The position numbers and the translations under genes were made by a program. Below are positions 21,591 through 34,800 of a DNA stretch of 64,000 nucleotides, piece after piece. The notes beneath the pieces are model-generated. The model worked only from the letters and a program-made list of their open reading frames with translations, was not told where the DNA came from and did not search any database. The stretch is from Acanthornis magna (taxonomy: Eukaryota > Chordata > Aves > Passeriformes > Acanthizidae): assembly GCA_036785705.1 (NCBI GenBank), contig JAWUZG010000015.1:1054001-1118000 (forward strand), written 5' to 3'. Positions within the stretch are counted from its first letter, which is position 1. Each line of letters opens with the position of its first letter.

Positions 21591-22310
21591 TGGACCAGAC
21601 GCCGCAGCGTGGTCCTTTCCAGCGCCGTCCGCGCCGGGATCGCGGGGTGTGCGAAGCCGGCAGGAGCTCCCCGCTCCCCGCCCCCCTCCCTCAGCGCTCC
21701 CGCCGCCGCCTGGCGCGTGCGCAGCGCGGGAAGGCCGCAAGTCGCGCGAGGCGGCGCGGCGGGCGCGCGCAGGCGCGGGGCGGGGCGGGGCGGGCGCGCG
21801 GCGCTGATGCAAGAGCCGAGCACGGACTGACCCCGCGGCACCGACCGACCCCGGCCCCTCCGGCCCGCGGCCCCGCCCGGCCGCAGACATGTCCGGCGAC
21901 GAGGTGAGACCCGCCGGCCGCCACCGCCACCCACGGGAGAGCCGCACCCGGGGGCTGCGCGGCGCCGGGGCCGCCGCCATGTGGGCGCCGGGCCTGAGGC
22001 CTGCGGCGAGCGCGGCCTCCACCCTGCGCGGGGCCGGGGCAGGAGCTGGGGCGGGCGGGGGTCCTGCGGGGCCGGGGCTGAGGCACCGCACGGGGTGGAG
22101 GCCGGGCCGGGCGCGGGGCCGGCCCCTTGCCCGGAGCCCCGCCGGGCCCGCGGGTGTGTGCTGGAGCCGCGAGTCCTGGGAAGGCCTGGAGCTCCCCTGG
22201 AGTTCCCGGTGTGCTGTCGGCTGCCGCCCCTGGTACGGGGACGCCGGAGGAGAGGGAGGCAGATGGCCCCGCCACCGCTTCTCGGTCGTATTCTGCCCCC
22301 TTTAGCGAAA
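21560..22310 (+). promoter_or_regulatory. EIF2S2: EIF2S2 CpG-island promoter
   Basis: Dense CpG surrounds the first coding exon. A run of GC boxes (GGGGCGGGGCGGGGCGGG) sits at about 21777-21794, and an NRF1-like palindrome (GCGCGTGCGCAG) at about 21713-21724. No TATA box is evident, as expected of a housekeeping gene. The transcription start is inferred to lie between about 21790 and 21880; the exact base cannot be read. The opposite strand carries long open frames here that reflect GC content, not genes. Confidence 0.82.
21889..21903 (+). CDS. EIF2S2: EIF2S2 coding exon 1
   Basis: Encodes MSGDE and ends at GAG|GTGAG. It is only 15 coding bases, too short for ORF scans, and is followed by a 4.2-kb intron. 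Confidence 0.93.
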
Positions 22311-25300
22311 CGCAGCGTTTAGGCAGTTACCGCTCGCTTTCTGGAGCTTTAATATCTTGGGTTTTAACCCTTAGAGCCGAACAGCAGCATCTGAACAAAT
22401 GATAGCTTCACGTTTTCCGGATGTGATGGTGCTTGTCTCAGCACACTTCAGGGAAGTTGTTATATCCATGTCTGAGAAATTTCTCCGTTGTTGTAAATGC
22501 CGTGTGTTGGCAGCTTTACTAGCCTCATTGCCATTGCCCTCATGGGGAAGAGGAACGTTTTCCGTGTGTGAGGTGCTTATCAGCCTGGTGTAGCCCGTGG
22601 GAAGCTGCCCTGGCTGGATCCAGGAGATTGCTGCTTCTGGCCTTGTGCCTTCTCCCTGGTGTTGTTTAAAATACCTGTGTGGCTTGTTTCCTTCAGAGCA
22701 AAGTGATCACTCAAGCCTTGGAGACCGGCTTGTCCTACGTCATGAAAGAGAACTGGTGTAATTACAAATTATTTTAGTGGTAGCTGTGACTGACTTACTC
22801 AGCCGCTTTAACATCTAGAATGAGCACGTTGCATTTTTGTGCCTAAATGTGTCATGGGAGCTGCAGTTCCAATGTCCGGGCTGTTCTCTTGCACTCAGGA
22901 ATGCTTGCATCAGATGCCGTCTGACTCAGGTGATCACAGAGCCATGGAACAGTTCATGGAGTGTCCTGGTGTGAATTTAGTTTGTGTCAGTAAAACTGGT
23001 TTTCTTGCATAGTGGATCAGTTTGACACAGAGGTGATTCCTGGGATCTGTAGTGAAGTTCCACCTCTGGGTTGCTTTATGTGGCAGTGACAGAGAATAAA
23101 GATGATAACACAGTTGAACTTCAGGCTCATGGGGTGTGAGTGTGAGTGCAGGTGCCTTCCAGGACTTCTCTGTCTCTGATTGTTGGGAGCCAAATACTTT
23201 GATGTTGATGTTAAGTTGGTGAAACTTTTTAAAACCTGTGAAGTTGAGGAGGGTGAATACACATGAAGACAAATTAACACTGGAAACTGGAATAGATGGT
23301 AAGGACTTTGTTGTGTTGAACTGTAGCTTAAAATTTTTGGAGCTGTGTATGAATGAAACTTGTTGGTGGGAACATCCCTGAGTATTATCCAGAGCTGGGG
23401 CATGGCAGGGGTAGTACAGACCTGGTTTGTGAGGGGTCTGTTAATGTCAGTTTGATTTATTAAAAATTTTACAATGTACATAATCCCACTGGAGATCTAA
23501 AAGTTCTTTGGATCCTGCAGTTTTGTGAAGTTCGAGGCAAGAATATTAGAGAGTGGTGTGTTTTGAGCAGTGAGAAAATGTGGCTGCTCAAAACGATTGG
23601 TCTTAATAATTTTGCACCCCATCATAGACATAAGTCAGTGTACTTGAGTTAACTTGATCAGGACAGGGGTGATGGCTGTCTGATTTCTATTCATGTCTGT
23701 GTTTATTCAGGCGAAGGAAATGGGATTTATTTGTAACTTCTGTTGGAATCCCTGCCATTTGCCACTGTCACAGCAGTTCAGAGGATCATTGTCTCCAGTC
23801 TTGAGTTGCATTTGGTCTATGAAACTTTGACTCTTTTTACCCCCCTCTTTCACTTGCTAATTTTCTGTAAGGTGGGATTTTGAGTGTGTAGGCACTTGAA
23901 GTGAGGAGCAGGTGTATGGAGATGGATGTGAGAAGGAACCACGTGGTCTACAGAGGAGAAAACCCCATACAGGAATTCGGGTGTGAGAGCAAAACAGGAC
24001 AGGAATTTACAACTTTTTTCACACAGGAAAAGCATCCAGGTTTGTTGTGTTTGGACTGGAGGCTACAGTTTCTTCAGCAGAAAACCTGCGACACTGTAGT
24101 TCCTCAGCACTTAAATGGTATCGTAAAGTTTGGACTAAGCCAAGGTGCTGAGCAGAGAAAAGGAATAAAGAGAGTTTGGAAACACCTGCCTCAGAAATTC
24201 AGAGCATGAACAGCCAGGTTATCAGGCTGCTTCATTTATGTCATGACTTGTTAAAGCAAATGTGACCTAAGGCTCCTGCTTAGTGCTTGTCAAAGCCCTT
24301 GGTGAACAAAATATTTCAGGCTTAGGCCTCCTCCTCCTCCTCAGGTTGTGGAGTCTGACATGTTCTGAGTAGGTGTTGGGTGTGCAGAAGCCTGGCTTGC
24401 CCCACCTGGCTGGGGTGGCCCTGCTCAAGGCCACCTGGGTTTAATGCTGAAAACCAATCTCCTGCATCCAGGAACTGTCTTGGTGTGGTCAGTTCGGTGT
24501 GGTTAGGCTGCAGACACTTTGTCTCTGTAGACACAAGAGATCCTTTATGATTCAGATGCCTTTTCCTTCACAAAAAGAGTGATTTGGGGTGGGTGGGCTA
24601 GTTAGTTCTTAGAAACTGTTACATCTGATCAAGGCATGATCTTAGGTTAGTTTCACATGAGAAGATCAAAACCTCTCCTGACCCTTGCAGAGCATCTTCA
24701 TGGAAATGAGTCAACCACTTGTGCTTGTTCCCAAGGCTGAGAACTGTGCCCATGCAGGCAGCTTTCCTGCTCTCCCAGCAGGCTGGGGAGGTCCAGGAGG
24801 AAGCAGATGTGTAACCAGTTGGACATACTGTGATTTCTGTGCATTACAGGAGCATGATTCACACCACTATCTAAGGAAGCAGCAGAGGAAAGCCCTCTGG
24901 CAGAACTCTTTTGAAGATCATTCCAGCACAGCATGTGCAACCCAAGACACACTTCAGCAGTTTGAAAGCCTCACTGTCCCACGTATGTGGAGGCTTTGGG
25001 GATGTTGTGCTTCAGATACCCATATGAGCAGTTTGCTGCCTTCAGTAGAGCCTTTATGAAATGTGAACATTCCAGAAAATTGGAAGAATATCACAAGAAT
25101 AGGACGTGTAGGAGAAGTGCAAGGAAAGATTGTGTTGTGGGGGTAGGGAAACCACCAGGCTTCAGGGTGTAACTGAACAAGAAGTTGGAGAACTGCTCCT
25201 TGGTGAAGTGCTGGCCCTTTCCTGAGTGAGGGTGTTCATGATGGTGAATTGTAACTCTGTGAGAACATTCTTCCATTCCTGGATAAGAAACATTGGAGAA

Positions 25301-28300
25301 AGTCTCATTTAGTGTCTAAAATTGTTGTGTTTACTATAAGCTATGGTGTGACAGTACAGGCAAGTATGTAACAGAACTGCTGGACAGCTGGATGCCAGCT
25401 TGTGTCTGAAGTGAAACAAGTAAGGCATTAGTGTGTTGGAAAAAATCCCTCAGGTCTGCAGATGATGAATAGGTTAAAAGTGAGTCTGGGGTTAGTGCCT
25501 TCTTCACAGTCAGACAAGGTGCATTAAGCTGCTTTGCTGGCTAAAGAGCTCATTAACAACCTTTAATCTCTTGGTGTCTGGGGAGGGAAAAGGATGAGAC
25601 CTTTGCCATTTCACAGTGTTCAGAGCTGATGCAGGTCTTGCTGTATCACCAGCCCCTTCTAGGTCTCCCCCTAGTCCAGAGTGTTCTTGGCAAGAGAGTT
25701 GCTGGCAAATCTTGCCTTTAATAAATCTGGGAATTAATGTTTCATGAGTGGAAGTGAAGTGGAATCAGACTACGTGCTTTGGTGGGGTTAAATTTTCTTC
25801 TGATGCTGAGTGGTGCTGTATTATGTAAAACTGGAGTCCATAATGGTCATAAAAAAAGAGATGGTAGCCAGTCTGTCTAAGAGTCACAGCTTTAACATGT
25901 TTTCAGCTGCACTGATAAATAGGTGGTGGGAAACTTGGACTATAGAAAAAGTAGCAGAAGCTGTAAAGTCTGAATCAGTTTTCCCTTATAATTGATACAG
26001 TTGAGACTGAAGCCAAGTTTGGGAAAGGTGTTATAAATATTAAATGGGGGGTAATTGTTGAGCTGCTAAGGAACTCTCAACTTTTGCAGATGATTTTCGA
26101 CCCTACTATGAGCAAGAAGAAGAAGAAAAAGAAGAAGCCCTTCATGCTGGATGAGGAAGGAGGAGGAGACATACAAACAGAAGAGACTCAGCAATCGGAA
26201 ACGAAGGAAGTTGAACCAGAGCCAACAGAAGACAAAGATGTTGAAGCAGATGAAGAAGACAGCAGGAAGAAAGGTAAAGTTAATCCATGGAGATAAACTC
26301 TCAAATGTGGTATTTTGAGACTACAAGGCCCATTGCAAGAATTTGGCATCCAACAGTATAATGCCAGAGCCCTGGTTTGTTCAGAGATTTGTGAGTAATC
26401 TCTGCTGCCTGTTTGGAGGGCAGATTGCCCTCCTGCTTGGAATCACGTTCACAGACATCACCAAGCTCCCAGGGGCTTATGTAATTTCCATTTTTCTGAC
26501 TCAAACACTCCTTTGTGTGAAGCAGTAAAAAGAGACTCTCTGAAATAGTGTGAAGTTTTAAATCTTCCACATGCAGTTGTTACAGTAACTCCACAGTTGT
26601 GGCTTTTTTTCATTTGAACAATTATGCAGTAGTGTGAATAACAGAAACGTGGTTAAAGGAGTTTCTAGTTTTTGGACAATTCTGAATGTGATAATCAGAG
26701 TGTTCTTTGGAATCTTTCAGAAAATAAGTGTGTGATTGTGTATAAAACTTTGCTTTTGAAATTGAGGCCAATGTCATTTCAAGATTACCTAATTCAGAGA
26801 GTGCCATTAACGTAAATCCAGTTTGTTGATAAAATTGGCTCCTGCTGTAAAGAAACTGTACCTTCCTCCTACGTTTTTCTTCTCATTTTTTCTCCAAGCA
26901 TCTCTAATGGCAAAAGTAACTAACTTACCTTGTACAGCAGAAAGAAAGATTAAACATTTAAAGAGTCAAAAGACACAGAAGATGCAGAAACTAAAACAGT
27001 ATTTGTGGGCAGAGGGAATGATCCCTTCAAAACCTAAAGGATATCCACAGGGCTTACAGATTGTTGCTCATGTCTTACTGTAATGTCTTAAAGATTTGGA
27101 TGTAAATTAGAAACCTTAATGTCTGAATTGTTTCTACAGTTACACTTCTTTAGGCAATCCTTTGTTTTTTAGATACAACAGATGACTTGGATGATTTAAA
27201 CTTCTTCAATCAAAAGAAAAAGAAGAAAAAAACAAAAAAGATATTTGATATAGACGAAGCAGAAGAAGGTGTAAAGGTTTGTTCACATAACGTGGCTATG
27301 GCTGAAAACTCTCTTCTGTTCATTTTCTTGGGATTGGCAGTGCAGGGGTTGTTTCAAGTCTGCCATTGTGTTCATAATTAAACTTTATATATCCTTCACA
27401 CATAGCATGTTCTGATGAACATAATGCTCCTGCCTGGGCTTTTTGTCCAGAAGTGAAAAACCTGCCTGCTCTGCACAAGGAGCAAATAATTCTGCAGTCT
27501 GCAGGAGGGGTTGATTAGCCTCAAGGTTAATTGTCTTTGGGGTTAGAGAGGTAACTGGATGTCAGAAGCCACACACAGAATGGTCCTCTAAAGGCCAGCC
27601 CTTCAAATAAAGTGCACATATCTGCCAAGAAATCTGTTTTCACTCTGATGTTTTCTTTAGAAAGGGTTGGCTACTGTGCTGTGTTCCAGAAGGTGTACAA
27701 GATATTTTTACTCTTCTCAAGTTTTATTCCAAGTAGTGTTTTTGTATCACATGTCAGTGTAACTGGCAGCCCAGAGAGCATGGGGACAGAGAAATGTTAC
27801 GTTGTGTATAAACCTCCTCTTCAGATTCTGCCTTTTGGGGAAGAAAATGTTCCTCTGATCAACCCCAGAAGATAAAATACATGCTCTGTGTTCTTTCAGT
27901 GTGCAGAACTGTGATAACAAATTGGAATTTTGGAAAATTGGAAAGCTTTGCTTTCTCTCGCTGCCTGCCATGAAGGATGTTTTGTTCCCTCCTGCCCTCA
28001 GGTGGCTGCTGCCTTTAAGTGTAGCCTGACCTTGTTCCTTGCTAGCCAGAAGGTGCAAATCTGGCCCTACTCCTGACAGCAGTGCAGGGCTCTCTGGAAC
28101 ATGCTGGAATTCCATTCTCACCTGTCGGGTTTCAGGGCTATGGTGGATATTACCAGTATTCACCTCTATAGTGTGCAGCTAGTTTTTTTCTAATGCTGTG
28201 TGATGGAGATCTGAGTTTAACACTGGATAAACTACAGTCTTTCTTCTTTGCAGGAATTGAAAATTGAAGGAGATGTGCCAGAGACAGTAGAACCTGAAGA

Positions 28301-31300
28301 TGACCTTGATATCATGCTGGGTAATAAAAAGAAGAAAAAGAAGAATGTGAAGTTTCCAGATGAAGATGAGATAATGGAGAAGGATGAAGGTAGACATATA
28401 ACCTACCTCAGTGAGATGTTGAAAGTGAAATGTAGTCCATCTTACATGTGAAATAAGTTCTGTTCAAGTGCCTTTTTTGTTCCAAAATTCACTTTATTGC
28501 CTTTACCATGAGGCTTATCAGAAAGAAGTTCTGTAAAAGCACTGTATAAATGTCCCATAAGTGCTGGTGTCCCTTGTAAACAGATAAACAGAGAAGACTT
28601 GAGTCCACATCTTGGTGGAATCTTCTATATGCATTCTAGAAACTGTAAGGATGAGGTTAAAGAGTGTTTCTTAACAAATCCCCCAAAACTTTCTTTACAG
28701 CATTTGAGGATGAAGATAGCAAAAAAGATGATGGAATTTCTTTTAGCCTTCAGTCAGGACCTGCGTGGGCAGGCTCAGAAAGGGACTACACATATGATGA
28801 GGTAATGTTCCAGAGACTTTTAAAACATATTTTCCATGCTCATCTGCTTCAGTAGAGCCTTATGCTCAGATTTCCTATTTCTAACTTCAAATTAAAGAAC
28901 TTGTCAGAAGCTCATGAGCAGGAAGCTGACAAAGCATGTCTTCTGTCACAGTTAATTTTCATAAGGGGCAGTATTGGTCGTAGTTCAAACACCTCTGCTG
29001 TGGGCAGACGAAACTTTGGGGAAATGGTGTTGGGATTTTGCATTTATCAGGTGGGGAAATGCTCTTGGACACAGTCAGTCTGATACTCACTGTGAATGTT
29101 GTTGCAGGTGGTTTTTAGAAGTGAGGTACTTTGAGAAATGGAAAATGCTCACGTGGGTGTGAATCCCTTCTTTTGCAGTTGCTCAATAGAGTTTTTAACA
29201 TCATGCGGGAAAAGAACCCGGACATGGTGGCTGGAGAGAAGCGGAAATTTGTCATGAAGCCCCCACAGGTTGTGAGAGTAGGGACCAAGAAAACATCTTT
29301 TGTCAACTTCACAGATATCTGCAAATTGTAAGTGTCCTCTTTGGATTTCCCAGGAGCAGCAGATGGATGCACTGCTCTGTGCTCCTGTGTTGAAGGCAGT
29401 GTTTTCTGGCAAGTGACTGTGGCAAACCAGAAGCTATTTCAGTCAGAGAGCTCATTACATTTCTCTGTGAGAACATATTTCTGAAAATGATTTATTGAGA
29501 TAATTTCTAATTTTATACTTAAATTACGACTGTGGTACTTGGGGTGAAAATTGGTGAGTTCGTTGGCTTCTATCAAGTCGGGTCACCAGTGATACTTCTG
29601 TGCAAGCCTTGAGGAGAAGGGTGGGAAAAGTTCTTTCAAATTTGAGCTGACTACAAATACTGTTCTCTTGGTAAATGATATGGACTCCAGTAGAGTTTTC
29701 CCACTATTTTCTGCAGTGTTTTCTATTATTAATTATGTTTTGTGAAGGCAGCTCTGTTCTTTGCAAGCACTTCTGGGATTGCAGATGTGTTTGGTATCAT
29801 GAAACCCCACTGAGGATCTGTGTGGTGCACTAAGGGCAGCTTTTAATGGTAGTTACTAACACTTTTTTCAGGGGGTGGGACATTAAGAATGAAGAATCTT
29901 AAATAGAAAACTTCTTTTCAATAGTTGCTGTAATTGCAAGTTTGATCTGGTGGGGATGGTGGGAGATTTTTTGTGTGGACTCTTCAGGTTTCTTGTGTCC
30001 TCAGTCATTGTGTGTGTGTGCTCTTTGGTGCAGACCCTCTGGCACTGCTCCCTTTTCAACTTGCTAACTTAAGCTGGATGTAGCCTGTCAGTCCTGTATA
30101 AATACCAAATTTCTCAGAAAGGGGAAGGTTAAACTTTTCCTTACTTTATTTTTAGATTACATCGTCAGCCAAAACATCTCCTGGCATTTTTGTTGGCAGA
30201 ATTGGGTACAAGGTAAGGCTGCTGGGCTGCTGGTGTGCTTAGGGTTGGCATTGATCAAATATAAAATGTAGGGGGTTAGATCTGTATCCATGTGCTGGAG
30301 CATGAGGCTTTTGTTCTGTGCACTTCAGTGCTGTGCTGGGTGATTGAAGAGGGAACATTTTAGTGAGGAGGTACAGAGAGCAATTCCCAAGTCCTAGGGA
30401 ATGGTGTTATGGGATAAGCAGGTGAGGGTTATGCCTGGTCAAAACTTCTTACATAAAGTAGCTCTAAATACCTCCGAGTTTTGCATGTTTTTCCCCACAA
30501 AGCAATTCTGGCTTGCTCTTATCTTGAAGGGCACATCATTATCTTTCTTCATGTTCCTGACTTGTTTTAATGCTTCATGTTGGCAAATCAAATAATTAAT
30601 TTTCTCTTTTCAATTAGTGGTTCAATAGATGGTAACAACCAACTGGTAATCAAAGGAAGATTCCAGCAAAAACAGATAGAAAATGTCTTGAGAAGATATA
30701 TCAGTAAGTAGAACTCCCTTTTCCAGTACAGATTTCTCTCAGGCCCCAGTGGCTCATGTGTGTGCCTACCATGGAGAAAGCTGAGGAGCCACAACTTCCC
30801 TTTGTCATGGAATAATGCAAATCCAGGTGGTTCTGGCATGGTTAGACCATGGGCTGCACTCTGTCCTGCACTAAAACATGCCAAGGAAAACAGTAGGAGC
30901 ATTTGACAACTGCTTGTCTCCATTTCTTGGCTTTGATGACGACTATGGAAAACAACAGTATTTGCTAATTTTGAAGCCTGCTGTACCCATGAATGGCCCC
31001 AAGTGCAGCGTGTGTGTCACTGCTGGTCAGAGGGCTCACAGATTCTGTGTCACCAAACTCCTGATTTAGTGCTGTGTCAGTACCTGGGAATGCTGCTTCA
31101 GCAGAGGAGCTCAGGGAACATCAGTGGGAAGCCTGTACTGGTTATTAATTTTAAAATACCCATGTCAGTGCACGATGTACCACACAAAACCTCCTCTTCA
31201 TTAACCAGGGGCAATTTTTAGGTTTTCATGATGAGCCGCTGCGAGTTAGTAGGTGTGTTTGAACAGCTTTTCAAGGCAGCTGTTTCCCAGCTGCTGCTGC

Positions 31301-31506
31301 CTGATTAACTGCCCCGTTCTTTCCCTGCAGAGGAGTATGTCACCTGTCACACGTGCCGCTCCCCTGACACCATCCTGCAGAAGGACACCAGGTTATACTT
31401 CCTGCAGTGCGAGACCTGCCACTCCCGCTGCTCCGTGGCCAGCATCAAAACAGGCTTCCAGGCTGTCACAGGCAAGAGAGCACAGCTCCGTGCCAAAGCT
31501 AACTAG
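21889..31506 (+). CDS. EIF2S2: eIF2 subunit beta, nine coding exons, complete
   Basis: eIF2 beta is part of the eIF2 heterotrimer that brings initiator Met-tRNA to the 40S ribosome, and its lysine blocks contact eIF5 and eIF2B-epsilon (family knowledge). Joined coding exons: 21889-21903, 26090-26273, 27173-27276, 28254-28389, 28701-28801, 29179-29327, 30156-30212, 30618-30703, 31331-31506. These total 1008 bases, 335 residues plus TAG; human is 333. All introns are GT-AG and phases agree. Three lysine blocks are visible at residues 14-21, 81-89 and 126-131, then the conserved core ([20 protein letters not shown]) and a C-terminal zinc finger with Cys283, Cys286, Cys304 and Cys307. The start ATG has a purine at -3 and encodes MSGDE as in orthologues. 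No disruption is seen. Introns show no obvious transposons. RALY lies convergently downstream. Confidence 0.97.
26090..26273 (+). CDS. EIF2S2: EIF2S2 coding exon 2
   Basis: Preceded by CTTTTGCAG and ends AAG AAA G|GTAAAG (phase 1). Encodes MIFDPTMSK onward, with the first lysine block and an acidic Glu/Asp-rich stretch. Confidence 0.95.
27173..27276 (+). CDS. EIF2S2: EIF2S2 coding exon 3
   Basis: Acceptor TTTTTTAG, donor AAG|GTTTGT. Encodes the second lysine block ([20 protein letters not shown]). Confidence 0.95.
28254..28389 (+). CDS. EIF2S2: EIF2S2 coding exon 4
   Basis: Acceptor TTTGCAG, donor GAAG|GTAGAC (phase 1). Encodes the third lysine block within [19 protein letters not shown]. 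Confidence 0.95.
28701..28801 (+). CDS. EIF2S2: EIF2S2 coding exon 5
   Basis: Acceptor TTCTTTACAG, donor GAG|GTAATG. Encodes the linker into the conserved core ([15 protein letters not shown]). Confidence 0.95.
29179..29327 (+). CDS. EIF2S2: EIF2S2 coding exon 6
   Basis: Acceptor TTTTGCAG, donor AATT|GTAAGT (phase 2). Encodes [20 protein letters not shown] to the FTDICKL segment, which belongs to the eIF2-gamma-binding and core region. Confidence 0.96.
30156..30212 (+). CDS. EIF2S2: EIF2S2 coding exon 7
   Basis: Short 57-base exon between TTTTTAG and AAG|GTAAGG. Encodes [18 protein letters not shown], part of the conserved alpha/beta core. Confidence 0.95.
30618..30703 (+). CDS. EIF2S2: EIF2S2 coding exon 8
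   Basis: Acceptor TTCAATTAG, donor ATCA|GTAAGT (phase 1). Encodes [20 protein letters not shown] and on to RRYI. Confidence 0.95.
31331..31506 (+). CDS. EIF2S2: EIF2S2 coding exon 9, zinc finger and stop
   Basis: Acceptor TCCCTGCAG. Encodes the zinc finger (CHTC ... CETC) and the C-terminus ending RAQLRAKAN, stop TAG at 31504-31506. Confidence 0.96.
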
Positions 31507-31810
31507 GTTTGCTAACCACCGCTGGAGTTGGCAAAGTGTTCTGGGGAGATGGGACTGGACAGGTTCACAATCGGAGTGGATTTACCATTGTATTAAAGTG
31601 AGGTTGTAAAAACAACGTGAAATTTGGCTTTTGATTGATTGGTCTGTGAAATCCTTGCAAGATGCAGATCCTCAAGCTGTTCACATACATTTTGCTCATT
31701 GAATATATTTTACCAACTGTAAGGAGTGTGGTGGGAAAGGAGGTGCTTTTTAATCCGTTCAGACTTCTGTAAAACACGAGATAAATTAAAGATACTATAA
31801 CAGTGAGTGT
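31507..31810 (+). terminator. EIF2S2: EIF2S2 3'UTR and polyadenylation region
   Basis: A short 3'UTR ends after ATTAAA at 31785-31790, with a GT-rich downstream element (GTGAGTGTCTTGG). A second signal, AATAAA at 32895-32900, could give a longer isoform. Confidence 0.65.
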
Positions 31811-34800
31811 CTTGGATTTGGATTTTTCCTTCAGTTTCCTCTTCCAACACTGGTGGGATTGGTTGGTGTGTTGTTCTGCAGATCATGTCACTGAGCTATG
31901 TCCAAGACCCAGAATGAAGTTTAAAGATAAAGGTTATTTTGCTTTTACATAACAAGCTTATTTTAGTTATGCTGTCATGAAGCAGAGAAAGCAGTCAGAG
32001 TCCCAAGGCTGACAGGCCAACCTGAGCCCTGTTACAGCCACAGGTGCATTGTGCACAGACGGGGTCAGGGCATGCTGGTACTGCTTAATTAGGCAAAAAT
32101 AGCTCTCAGAGAGTTCAGACATCAGATTGATGCTGAATCTTAACACAGAATCAATAAACTGTACTGTAAGTTTTCATAGTGTCATAGTACTAAATTTTAC
32201 AATTTCTAATAGAGAAATGTTTATATTTCTGAAGTCCTGCACTCTTCATCACTTTAAAAAGAATCTAAACGCAGCAAAAAACAAACAAAAGTAGGTCTAA
32301 ATGTCATTGTATGATGGCTGCAACACAGTCTTCTATAAATCTTGAATTTGCAGGGGACACTGCCAAGTAATTTGGATTCCAAATTAACACTTATTGCTTC
32401 AGGTTCTTCCCATGCCCTTCCTCTGCTGGCAGTGTCAGTGACCTCGAGGGGACACTTGGTGCTGTCCTCACTGGGTTTTGTGTAGAAATTGTTCCAGCTG
32501 GGGAGTAAAAACATGAAACAGGGAGTGAAGTGCCCCCTGGGCTCCTGAAGTGGGGACAGTTGTCACTTGATTGCCAAAATGTCCCAGGGGGAGGGAAAGG
32601 TGCAGCAGCTCAGCCCCAGGCACCCACCCCTGCGGGTCAGGGGAGCAGCCTCCTCCCTAGAGGAACTGGTCCTTCTGAAGGCAATACAGCAAACACCACG
32701 ACTTGAAGGGTTTCTACTAAGTTTTAACCTTTGTATGTTAACACAGAGCACAGTATTGCTGGGAAGTCACTCACTTGCTATTTGAAAACTTTGACAGCAC
32801 TGTAAGGTGAAATTATCAAGGTTTTATGGTTGGTTTCGTAAAAGCATTTTGAATTTCAAGTGAGCTATAACAATGTTGGATGTATCTTAAAGTGAATAAA
32901 GCCAGGATCAGTGCCTCTTGTAACATCATTGTTGTATTCTTGTTTCTTCCTCTAGCAAAAAGTCTCCTGTTGGGAGTAAAACCTTGGAGAAGTGCAGGTT
33001 GCCTTTTTGTTTTGGTGACATGCTGGTGGGACGCCTTGAAATAGCTGAAGAACAATGATACTTTGTTTTTAAATGTTTGTTTTTCCCCGGGGCAAATACC
33101 TTTAACGTACTTAAAAAAATACAGTGTGTCCTTGAGCCGGTGCTGTATTTCTGTGCTTTGAATGAAAAGGTTGATTTAGTGAAATTGGATCAGAAAGGTC
33201 CAAGTTAGTAAAGGAAAAAATAATTGTTGCAACCTCTCAGCTGTGAGCTCAGGCTTGCCAGGAGAGTTTTGTAGGTGTAGCTTGTAGATATGTTTTGAGT
33301 CTGCATGAAATTATGAAGGCTTTTAATGACTGAGATTTGAGTGTAACATCCTGAGCTGTAGGCTCAGATCTCACTGTGGAGTAACCTCACTAATGCAGGA
33401 AAAGTCTGTCTAGGAGTAGATATTAGTTGGGTTTTATTTTTTTAGAAAAAACTTCCAGTGTACATGCAAAAAGTGTTGTATGAACATAAATGCCTCTTAC
33501 AAAGCTGATATAAGTTTGAAGTGCAGTTGTGTTCAGTGGCAGAAAAGAGCTTTTCCTTGAGCCAGCTGTGAGAAAGCAGCTTAAGGATGGCGTTCTTACC
33601 AGAGGAGGTGTAGCTGTGCTTGCCCTGGGTCTGTGTGCAGACATCTTTCTGGAGGCAGAGCTCTTTCTCTGTTTTTTTTACTCTCTGAGCCGAAACTTGG
33701 CTGTGTGGAAATGTGGGAGCCAGGAAGGAATTGGGGGGCAGGATGGAATCAGGGAGCTGCCCAAGAGAGGCTGCTCCTCTCTGTGGCTTCTGCCATGGCC
33801 AGGTCTCCACCTGATCCAAGTAATCAGAGCAATGCAGGGCTGTTCCTTCCCGGCAGCGAAAATGAAACCTCTTCCAGCCCAGAACACTCAAAAGAAGTAA
33901 CCAGGGAAATGGGAACATCTCATTTCCTCGTTCAGCACAAATGCAGTGGGATCAGCTGCTCTGGGGTTCCTGTGCTTCTGTTCTGCTGCACTCACTGGTG
34001 GCTGTTATGAAAATCAGTGAGAATAAGCTCTTACTGCTGGGAGCTTCTGGCCTTTTTGCAACCACAGCTGGTGTAAATGGAAGAGCATTTATGAAATGTC
34101 TCCATTGAGAGCTGGGAGTTTCTGACATTGTGCAGTGCCGTCCTCTAGGCATAGCCGCCACACACCGAGATCCCTGGTTTGTGTCAGCTCTGGGGCAGCT
34201 TCTCAGGGAGGCTGGGGCACCTGGGGTTGTCTGCAAGGAGAGAAAAAAAGCACATTTTCAGAGCTACTGCCACCAGGACAGGGTTTGTCATAAATTCCAG
34301 GGGGTGTTGGGCTGTAATCAGGTGAAAGGGCCAGTGGTGGTGGCTGGTGGGGGAGGTACAGGAATAGAAACAGCAGGAAGTTCCTGAAGTCAAGAAAAGG
34401 GGAAGTTGAGTGTGATGCTGATGCCTTTAAATCATCAGAATTTATCTGTTCATCTTTTAAATAACATTTCTCCAGCTCTCTGCTCAGCTTTTCCTTCGAG
34501 GTTTATTCCAGATTACTGAAAGAGTATCCAAGAAGGTGAGAGGCCAAGCTTTGGGAAGGAATTGAACACAGAAGTTGAACAGAAAGTAACACAAAACAGT
34601 TGCACAAGAATTTACCAGTTCAGCTTCAGCCTGGATGGACATAAAACTGCAAAGCCACACCAGCTCCTGAAAGAATTGCTGGATTTTCTGTTTCTGGATT
34701 GCTCCTGTCAAGGTAAAGGCCAGTGCCTTGTTGCTCAAGAGGACCCAGGTGACAGACAGGGGCATCAGGACAAACCTGTCCTGGTGACAACCTTTCCTAG

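Noticed and set aside
21300..22275. Long minus-strand and plus-strand open frames (up to 263 codons) over the EIF2S2 CpG island
   Set aside because: They follow GC-rich sequence with few stop codons, overlap the promoter and CR1, and have no recognisable domain.
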